In this document: positions 6,805-12,007 of the stretch, piece by piece
How the letters are laid out: each line of letters begins with the position of its first letter
Position numbering within the stretch: position 1 is the stretch's first letter
Assembly: GCA_023260735.1 (NCBI GenBank)
Contig: JALQUL010000175.1
Coordinates: 1-12,007 of the forward strand
Direction of reading: 5' to 3'
Length of the DNA stretch: 12,007 nucleotides
From: Limnohabitans sp.
Lineage (GTDB): Bacteria > Pseudomonadota > Gammaproteobacteria > Burkholderiales > Burkholderiaceae_C
The notes under the pieces: model-generated
Databases searched by the model: none
Told to the model about the DNA's origin: nothing
Seen by the model: only the letters and a program-made list of their open reading frames with translations
Made by a program: the position numbers and the translations under genes

Positions 6805-7818
6805 CTAACTAGGATCGGAGGATATTTGATTTTGATCTAAGTTATCTTGCTGAATAACTGGTGCTACCGAATTTTGTACTAATTCTGGATGCGAAGAAGG
6901 AATAGCCTCTAAAGGTTCGGAGCGACTTACCGGCCTTACACTTACTTCACCACTTAAAATAGCTTCGGTGTGATCTTGTGTTTTAACTAATAATTGTCCT
7001 TTGGTATCTACACCTAAAGCCCAGCCCTCTCGACCGTCACTTAAAACTACCGCATGGCCTGCCAACACATCTTTATCGACAAACTCGGCATGGAACGGTA
7101 AAAAACCTTGGTCATTATCTTGAAATTTTTCAAGTGCTTTTAAAATAGAACTGGCAATTGGCAGAATAATTTCTGTGTTAACCGCTTGTGGTAATACGTC
7201 CTGAACGCAGGCCATCGCTTGGTCAAGTTCTGGGTATTGTTGCGGCGCAATGTTAATTCCTACGCCCACAATCAAATAACTAATATTGACTTGCTTGGTA
7301 GCTGATGAGTCATGCATTTGCGCCTGACTCACCGCCTCTATTAATATGCCACCTAATTTTGGACCAGGCAAGCCACCCTCTTTGGCCCTCATCCATAAAT
7401 CATTGGGCCATTTAAGGCCAATATCAGGATGCAAGGCTTGTGCAATCGCCAAGCCCACCACCAAGGACAAGCCTGACCAGTTACTCAAATTGACTGGAAT
7501 ACCAAGAGAAAAAGTAAGTGAGCTAGCAGCATTACTTTGCCAGGCCTTGCCATGTCGACCTCTTCCGGCCGTTTGAGTTTCAGCAATTAACAAGGTGGCA
7601 GGGGCCGCAATAAATTGCGCCACCTCCTCACCTTCTGTTTTTCTAATAGAGGCTACTTTTTGTTGAAAATCTTTAAACCGGCGTTGTAGCTCTGAATTGG
7701 TGGAGTCAACAGACGGCAAACACTCAACCGAAATCGGACCCCATAGAGATGATAAATTTTGATTTAATTCATCAATTGGCCAATTAAGTTGTAATTTCAC
7801 AACATCTGTAGCACTCAT
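6805..7818 (-). CDS. birA: Biotin--[acetyl-CoA-carboxylase] ligase (class I BPL)
   Basis: A 337-residue cytoplasmic enzyme that activates biotin with ATP to biotinyl-AMP and transfers it to a lysine of the acetyl-CoA carboxylase carrier protein. The motifs run in order: DSTNSELQ (38-45), the biotin/ATP loop GRGRHG (85-90, after ETQTA), KWPND (136-140), the catalytic lysine in KLGGILIE (154-161), GVGIN (185-189) and the C-terminal BPL domain ending near GEVSVRP. It lacks the roughly 60-residue N-terminal winged helix of E. coli BirA, so it is a class I ligase and should not act as a biotin repressor. The last 35-40 residues (rich in Ser, Pro, Gln, Asp) extend past the usual end and look disordered. 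The gene lies 28 bp after the SET gene and 12 bp before the SPOR-like gene. The start has only an A/G-rich stretch as ribosome binding site. Confidence 0.93.
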   Translation of the reverse strand: MSATDVVKLQLNWPIDELNQNLSSLWGPISVECLPSVDSTNSELQRRFKDFQQKVASIRKTEGEEVAQFIAAPATLLIAETQTAGRGRHGKAWQSNAASSLTFSLGIPVNLSNWSGLSLVVGLAIAQALHPDIGLKWPNDLWMRAKEGGLPGPKLGGILIEAVSQAQMHDSSATKQVNISYLIVGVGINIAPQQYPELDQAMACVQDVLPQAVNTEIILPIASSILKALEKFQDNDQGFLPFHAEFVDKDVLAGHAVVLSDGREGWALGVDTKGQLLVKTQDHTEAILSGEVSVRPVSRSEPLEAIPSSHPELVQNSVAPVIQQDNLDQNQISSDPS

Positions 7819-7846
7819 ATTATATTTCTTTTCTCAAAAAGTGAGT

Positions 7847-8320
7847 TTATTTAGCTTTTGCCGGTTTTCTTTTGGGCGCTAATAGCGTACCACGACAATT
7901 TTTAGAGCCACACCAACATGGATATTCGGCTTTTAACTTCGCTGTATAACGTTCATCTAATATCAACCCGTAATCATAATTGAGCTCTTCCCCCGCTTTT
8001 ATGTCTTTTATTGCGATAATAAAGACACGATTTCCTTGCTCATCTGCTACACAATTGGGGTCGCAGGAGTGATTAATCCATCTTGAAGAGTTACCACCAA
8101 CCTTGGCGTCAATGACATGATCTTCATCAATATGGAAATAAAAAGTATGATTGGGATCTTTTGGGTCGTGTGGATGACGTAATTGCGCCTCTTTCCACGA
8201 AATAATCTCCCCAACATACTCCACAATAGAGGTTCCGGCGGGAATGGCTTGAAGCGCAAAAACGCCTTTACCGTGTACACCGCTTGAACGAACTTGAATT
8301 CGACGACCGCTTAAACTCAT
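7847..8320 (-). CDS. SET-domain protein-lysine methyltransferase with post-SET zinc site
   Basis: A 157-residue protein made almost entirely of a SET domain, the eukaryotic-type fold that transfers a methyl group from S-adenosylmethionine to lysine. Visible motifs are the SAM-binding GVHGKGVFA (14-22), YVGE (35-38), the pseudoknot RWINHSCDPN (80-89) and ELNYDYG (112-118). A post-SET CxCxxxxC cluster follows (C135, C137, C142); with C86 it would hold one zinc ion. All key residues are present, so activity is likely. The tail APKRKPAKAK (148-157) is short and basic, like a nucleic-acid-binding end. Such small SET proteins occur in various betaproteobacteria and in Chlamydia (where one modifies histone-like proteins); the substrate here is unknown. 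It heads a probable operon with birA and is divergent from topB, separated by 119 bp. No Shine-Dalgarno site is evident. Confidence 0.92.
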   Translation of the reverse strand: MSLSGRRIQVRSSGVHGKGVFALQAIPAGTSIVEYVGEIISWKEAQLRHPHDPKDPNHTFYFHIDEDHVIDAKVGGNSSRWINHSCDPNCVADEQGNRVFIIAIKDIKAGEELNYDYGLILDERYTAKLKAEYPCWCGSKNCRGTLLAPKRKPAKAK

Positions 8321-8439
8321 AATAGTAGAAAAATAGTGCTAATTTTTGATGAAGTTAAATATATGCGAACAAAAAGGCAATAATGCGCACTTGAACGCTT
8401 ATATAGATATATAAAAAAACAACCTACGATTGTAGACAG
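8321..8439. promoter_or_regulatory. Divergent promoter region between the SET gene and topB
   Basis: These 119 bp must carry the 5' signals of both the SET-birA-SPOR unit (minus) and topB (plus). The DNA is AT-rich. TTGAAC (8391-8396) and TATATA (8408-8413) point toward topB but are separated by only 11 bp, so no proper promoter pair can be claimed. CTAC (8424-8427) and GTAG (8432-8435) can form a tiny hairpin just before the topB ATG. The role as a shared control region is inferred from geometry. Confidence 0.45.
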
Positions 8440-11394
8440 ATGAAAACCCTAGTTATTGCTGAAAAGCCCTCCGTTGCCCAAGATATTGTCCGTGCTTTGA
8501 CCAGTTCAAGCGGAAAATTCGAGAAAGCAGCCGATTATTTTGAAAATGACCAGTATGTAGTGACCAGCGCTGTTGGTCACTTGGTCGAAATTTGTGCCCC
8601 AGAAAGTGTTGATGTTAAACGCGGAAAGTGGAGTTTTGCCAATTTACCTGTTATTCCTCCAGAGTTTGACATCAAACCCATAGAAAAAACCAAAGCCCGA
8701 TTAACTGCTGTTACTAAATTAGCGAAGCGTAAAGATATTGGCGCACTCATTAACGCATGTGACGCAGGCCGTGAAGGTGAGTTAATTTTTAGGCTGATTC
8801 AGCAATTTTCTAAAGTGAAATTGCCGGTTCAGCGTTTATGGTTGCAATCTATGACTTTAGATGCGATTCGCGATGGTTTTGCCCATTTGCGCACCGATAA
8901 ACAAATGCAACCCTTGGCCGATGCCGCTCGTTGTCGCTCTGAGGCCGATTGGTTAGTTGGCATTAACGGCACACGTGCCATGACAGCCTTTAACTCCCGA
9001 GATGGTGGATTTTTCTTAACGACTGTGGGTAGAGTTCAAACCCCTACACTTTCTTTAATGGTAGAGCGCGAAGAAAAAATACGTAAGTTTATTTCTCGTG
9101 ATTATTTTGAGGTTCATGCCGAATTTGCGGCTAAAGCGGGCTTGTATCCTGCGAAATGGTTTAATCCACAGCACAAAAAAACCGATGATGTCGAGCAAAA
9201 AGCCGACCGTATTTGGGATGAAAAACAAGCCAATGCGATTGCTCAAGCGGTCAGAGGTAAAGCTGCTACGGTCACTGAAGAAAGTAAGCCAGCCAATCAA
9301 GCATCGCCTTTATTGTTTGATTTAACCTCTTTGCAGCGTGAGGCCAATAGTAAATTTGGTTTTTCTGCTAAATCAACTTTAGCCATTGCACAAAGTCTTT
9401 ACGAGCGCCATAAAGCCTTAACTTATCCACGTACCGACTCTCGTGCTCTACCCGAGGATTACCTAGACGTCGCCAAACAAACTTTTGCTATGTTGGCGGG
9501 TAGTGGAATGCAACATTTAGCTTCTCACGCTGCATTAGCGATTAAAAATGGCTATATCAAGCCAAGTAAACGCATTTTTGATAATGCAAAGGTCAGCGAT
9601 CACTTTGCGATTATTCCTACTCTGCAAGAGCCCGCTAGCTTAAGCGAACAAGAACAAAAAATTTATGATTTGGTGGTAAAACGTTTTATGGCTGTTTTTT
9701 ACCCTAGCGCCCAATTTCAAGTTACCACCCGAATCAGCCAAGTACAAGAGCATCAATTCAAGTCAGAAGGCAAGGTTTTAGTCAACCCAGGTTGGATGGC
9801 CATTTATGGCAAGGAAGCCTTTGAAGAAGCCGATGGCAATGAAAGCAAATCCGATGGCAAAGGCTCTAATAGCTTAGTGCCGGTGACTGCCGGTGAAAAA
9901 CCAATTGCAGAAACCGCTAATGCCAAAAGCCTCAAAACCAAACCACCTGCGCGATATTCAGAAGCCACTCTTTTGGGTGCCATGGAAAGTGCGGGCAAAA
10001 ACGTTGAAGATGATGAATTGCGTGAAGCCATGCAAGAAAAAGGTTTGGGTACTCCGGCTACTAGGTCCTCTATTATTGAGGGCTTGCTTAATGAAAAATA
10101 CATGTTGCGCGAAGGCCGTGAATTAATTCCTACTGCCAAAGCCTTTCAACTCATGACGCTTTTACGAGGCCTAGAAGTAGAAGAGTTAACCAAACCTGAA
10201 TTAACGGGAGAGTGGGAATATAAACTCTCCCAAATGGAACACGGTAAATTATCGCGTGATAGTTTTATGGCTGAAATTGCCGCCATGACCGAGCGCATGG
10301 TGAAAAAGGCCAAAGAATACGACCGCGAAACCGTACCAGGCGACTATGCGACGCTTCAAACCCCTTGTCCAAATTGTGGTGGTGTGGTGCTTGAAAACTA
10401 TCGCCGTTATAGCTGTAGCGGAATTGCGGGCAAACATGAGGGTTGTGGATTTTCTTTTGGCAAAACACCAGGTGGCAGAACTTTTGAGTTGGCCGAAGTA
10501 GAAGCCTTTTTGCGTGATCGCAAAATTGGCCCATTAGATGGCTTTCGCTCTAAAGCAGGTTGGCCTTTTGTGGCCGAATTAGCTTTAGTTAAAGATGAAG
10601 AAACACAAAACTATAAGCTAGAATTTGATTTTGGTGATGATGGTGCAGATGGTGAAAGTGGAGAAATTATTGATTTCTCTGGCAAAGAGAGTTTAGGTAA
10701 ATGCCCTAAATGTGGTTCTGATGTGTTCGAGCACGGCAAAAACTATGTTTGCTCTAAAACAGTACCCACCAATGATCAAGTCACCCCTAGTTGCGATTTC
10801 AAAAGTGGCCAAATTATTTTGCAGCAACCCATTAGCCGTGAACAAATGACTCAGTTATTGCGAGACGGTAAAACCGATTTACTTGATAAATTTGTTTCTA
10901 GTCGCACCCGTCGTAACTTTAAAGCACATTTAGCTTGGGATGCAGAAGCCGGCAAAGTCAATTTTGAGTTTGCTCCTTCTAAATTTCCGGCGCGTAAAAC
11001 AGCAGTAAAAACTACGGCGGTTAAAACGGCAACGGCTAAAGTACCTGCCAAAAAAGCGGTCGCTAAAACTACAGCTAAATCGACTACTCAACCAGCAGCC
11101 AAAACGCCTGCTAAAAAAGTGGCTACAAAAACAGCAGTACCTAAAAAACCACGTACTGCATCGGCGGGCGGTGGCAAAATACCAAGCACAGCATTAGCCG
11201 CAGTAATTGGTCCTGAAGCGGTATTGCGCACAGAAGCAGTTAAAAAAATCTGGGATTACATCAAAGCCAATAATTTGCAAGATGCTAAAGACAAACGCTC
11301 GATTAATGCCGACAGTAAACTCAAAGAAGTGTTTGGCAAAGACCAAGTCACTATGTTTGAGTTAGCAGGGATTTTGGGGAGGCATTTGGCGTAA
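8440..11394 (+). CDS. topB: DNA topoisomerase III with H1-like linker and C-terminal SWIB domain
   Basis: A 984-residue type IA topoisomerase; E. coli TopB has about 650 residues, so roughly 330 are extra. The start MKTLVIAEKPS opens the TOPRIM domain (E8; DAGREGE at 108-114 for magnesium). The gate and cleavage domains follow, with catalytic Tyr329 in LTYPRTDSRALP and QEKGLGTPATRS (532-543). Two C-terminal zinc-ribbon units have Cys643/646/659/669 and Cys755/758/771/785. Next comes a Lys/Ala/Thr-rich linker (about 851-909), then a SWIB/MDM2-like domain (about 913-984, WDYIKANNLQ, KRSINADSKL, VFG). The enzyme should nick and pass single strands to decatenate DNA and resolve replication or recombination intermediates. 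SWIB-tailed topoisomerases are known in Chlamydia and, I believe, in betaproteobacteria. It stands alone on its strand, divergent from the SET gene. No clear terminator follows. Only a weak AGACAG precedes the ATG, but the N-terminus fits the family exactly. Confidence 0.95.
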   Translation: MKTLVIAEKPSVAQDIVRALTSSSGKFEKAADYFENDQYVVTSAVGHLVEICAPESVDVKRGKWSFANLPVIPPEFDIKPIEKTKARLTAVTKLAKRKDIGALINACDAGREGELIFRLIQQFSKVKLPVQRLWLQSMTLDAIRDGFAHLRTDKQMQPLADAARCRSEADWLVGINGTRAMTAFNSRDGGFFLTTVGRVQTPTLSLMVEREEKIRKFISRDYFEVHAEFAAKAGLYPAKWFNPQHKKTDDVEQKADRIWDEKQANAIAQAVRGKAATVTEESKPANQASPLLFDLTSLQREANSKFGFSAKSTLAIAQSLYERHKALTYPRTDSRALPEDYLDVAKQTFAMLAGSGMQHLASHAALAIKNGYIKPSKRIFDNAKVSDHFAIIPTLQEPASLSEQEQKIYDLVVKRFMAVFYPSAQFQVTTRISQVQEHQFKSEGKVLVNPGWMAIYGKEAFEEADGNESKSDGKGSNSLVPVTAGEKPIAETANAKSLKTKPPARYSEATLLGAMESAGKNVEDDELREAMQEKGLGTPATRSSIIEGLLNEKYMLREGRELIPTAKAFQLMTLLRGLEVEELTKPELTGEWEYKLSQMEHGKLSRDSFMAEIAAMTERMVKKAKEYDRETVPGDYATLQTPCPNCGGVVLENYRRYSCSGIAGKHEGCGFSFGKTPGGRTFELAEVEAFLRDRKIGPLDGFRSKAGWPFVAELALVKDEETQNYKLEFDFGDDGADGESGEIIDFSGKESLGKCPKCGSDVFEHGKNYVCSKTVPTNDQVTPSCDFKSGQIILQQPISREQMTQLLRDGKTDLLDKFVSSRTRRNFKAHLAWDAEAGKVNFEFAPSKFPARKTAVKTTAVKTATAKVPAKKAVAKTTAKSTTQPAAKTPAKKVATKTAVPKKPRTASAGGGKIPSTALAAVIGPEAVLRTEAVKKIWDYIKANNLQDAKDKRSINADSKLKEVFGKDQVTMFELAGILGRHLA
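10990..11391 (+). other. Histone-H1-like linker plus SWIB domain encoded at the 3' end of topB
   Basis: Residues 851-909 (10990-11166) are built almost only from Lys, Ala, Thr, Pro and Val, with recurring short units such as AVKT, AKVPAKKA and AKTPAKK. This resembles bacterial H1-like proteins and the C-terminal tails of eukaryotic H1. It should be unstructured and bind DNA non-specifically. Residues 913-984 (11176-11391) form a complete SWIB domain, with the conserved ALAAVIG, KKIWDYIK, KRSINAD and TMFELAGIL segments. The unit resembles stand-alone Lys-rich SWIB proteins of betaproteobacteria, as if such a gene had been joined to topB. Confidence 0.82.
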
Positions 11395-11426
11395 GAAAGT
11401 GACTAGGCAACTTGACATAAAGCAAG

Positions 11427-11499
11427 CATGGTAATGATTTGGAACGGGCTAAAAATGGTTAATGTCGCCATTGAATAATCCTTTTTAACCAGTACCATG
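11427..11499. repeat. Nested inverted repeats downstream of topB
   Basis: CATGGTA (11427-11433) is complementary to TACCATG (11493-11499). Inside it, TGGTTAA (11456-11462) is complementary to TTAACCA (11485-11491). The two right arms are almost adjacent, one base apart. The pairs could fold into one structured RNA end or mark a binding site. There is no T-run after the outer arm, so it is not a standard intrinsic terminator. Chance is possible given the wide loops. Confidence 0.35.
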
Positions 11500-11556
11500 A
11501 AGGCTATCACAAGTGTATTGGAGTTTTTTTATTTGACCATTTAGTCAAGCTGTGAC

Positions 11557-11589
11557 AAAAAAAGAATTGAAGGAAGTTGAACTTCAATT
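11557..11589 (-). terminator. Rho-independent terminator of the 106-aa exported protein gene
   Basis: On the minus strand AATTGAAG (11589-11582) pairs with CTTCAATT (11572-11565) around a 9-nt loop. A C and seven Ts (11563-11557 as As on the plus strand) follow. The stem starts inside the stop codon of the gene, so termination is immediate. It belongs to the minus-strand gene, not to topB. Confidence 0.8.
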
Positions 11590-11908
11590 ATTTACAGTAA
11601 GATTTGTATATCTTTGAATATTGTTCAGGAGTGTCAATTTCTTTGCGACTCATTTCTAGTGTCTCGTCTTTTATCTGTTCAATTGCTTCATTTTGTACCT
11701 GTGCTTCTGTCAATTTGGGTTGGCTTTTACGAATTTTAGCTTTTAACTGGTCTCCCCATTTTTTAGCATTAAGTTCATTCCCTAATTCTTGACTCAACGC
11801 ATAGCACTGTGCAAGTTGTTTATTGCTAAGTGATTTTGTTTGTGCCCATGCCCCAGTGAAGGCATTGCTAGTGAGTAATGCAATAATTGCTAACTTTGAT
11901 ATTTTCAT
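11588..11908 (-). CDS. Small exported protein with signal peptide, function unknown
   Basis: A 106-residue protein with a classic Sec signal peptide: basic MKISK, a hydrophobic core, and the likely cleavage site AWA-QTK after residue 22. The mature part (about 84 residues) is charged, rich in Lys, Gln and Glu, and predicted mostly helical. It contains two cysteines, C35 and C105, which could form a disulfide in the periplasm and tie the first helix to the C-terminus. I do not recognise the family. The start is well supported: AAGGAA (minus strand, 11918-11913) lies a few bases before the ATG. A terminator overlaps its stop codon, so it is a single-gene unit in this window. An array of phased A-tracts (11961-12007) lies 53 bp upstream and may affect its promoter. 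Confidence 0.75.
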   Translation of the reverse strand: MKISKLAIIALLTSNAFTGAWAQTKSLSNKQLAQCYALSQELGNELNAKKWGDQLKAKIRKSQPKLTEAQVQNEAIEQIKDETLEMSRKEIDTPEQYSKIYKSYCK

Positions 11909-11960
11909 ATGTTTCCTTTTTAGCTTTGTAAAAAAATGTTTGCAATAATATAACTTGCTT

Positions 11961-12007
11961 TTGGTTGTTTTTGATTGTTTTTGATTGTTTTTGATTGTTT
12001 TTGATTG
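11961..12007. repeat. 10-bp tandem repeat with phased A-tracts, running off the window edge
   Basis: The unit TTGATTGTTT repeats head to tail at 11971, 11981, 11991 and 12001 (the last cut by the edge), preceded by one variant unit TTGGTTGTTT at 11961. The 11951 unit is a more decayed relative (TAACTTGCTT). On the minus strand the unit reads CAATCAAAAA, giving a five-A tract every 10 bp. That is close to the helical repeat, so intrinsic DNA curvature is expected. The total array length is unknown because it reaches the end. Confidence 0.92.

Noticed and set aside
7346..7576. 76-codon plus-strand frame inside birA
   Set aside because: It is antisense to the conserved BPL core motifs, so it is a shadow of that gene.
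9804..10139. 111-codon minus-strand frame inside topB, with further small frames in the same gene
   Set aside because: They lie opposite or out of frame with a conserved topoisomerase region, with no ribosome binding site or recognisable product.
11533..11548. TTGAC/GTCAA hairpin as topB terminator
   Set aside because: The stem is 5 bp and the T-run lies before it, not after, so it is not an intrinsic terminator for the plus strand.
11961..12007. Tandem repeat as a CRISPR array
   Set aside because: Units are 10 bp and directly abutting with no spacers.

Overview
The window looks like chromosomal DNA of a fairly AT-rich (roughly 40 % GC by eye) betaproteobacterium, most likely in Burkholderiales. 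This is inferred from the gene set: a DUF3999 protein, a TctD/TctE-type two-component pair whose kinase has the '2CSK' N-terminus, a class I BirA next to a SPOR-like protein, a small SET-domain protein, and a topoisomerase III carrying a lysine/alanine-rich linker and a SWIB domain. I see no phage genes, transposase, tRNA, rRNA or CRISPR array. The genus cannot be fixed from the sequence; low-GC Burkholderiales are the best guess.

Layout. (1) Positions 1-1471, minus strand: a DUF3999 membrane protein cut by the left window edge. An AT-rich intergenic stretch of 388 bp follows. (2) 1860-3550, plus strand: a two-helix membrane protein of 93 aa, a clear intrinsic terminator, then a 12-helix MFS transporter whose start codon lies only 24 bp behind the terminator's T-run. 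(3) 3595-5860, plus strand: a good sigma70-like promoter, then an OmpR-family response regulator and its sensor kinase. (4) 5884-8320, minus strand: a probable operon SET methyltransferase - birA - SPOR-like protein, converging tightly on the kinase gene. The type III pantothenate kinase gene (coaX/baf) often found between birA and the SPOR gene is absent here. (5) 8440-11394, plus strand, divergent from the SET gene: a 984-aa topoisomerase III. (6) 11588-11908, minus strand: a small exported protein with its own terminator. Upstream of it, at the window edge, lies a 10-bp tandem repeat that places A-tracts in helical phase.

The genes fall into envelope, signalling and transport functions (DUF3999, small membrane protein, MFS, two-component system, SPOR-like protein, exported 106-aa protein), cofactor attachment (BirA), and a chromatin-like pair: a SET lysine methyltransferase facing a topoisomerase that carries a histone-H1-like tail and a SWIB domain. 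That divergent pair is the most interesting signal. Each part has known relatives, but a functional link (methylation of the topoisomerase tail or of another basic DNA-binding protein) would be new and is only a hypothesis here.
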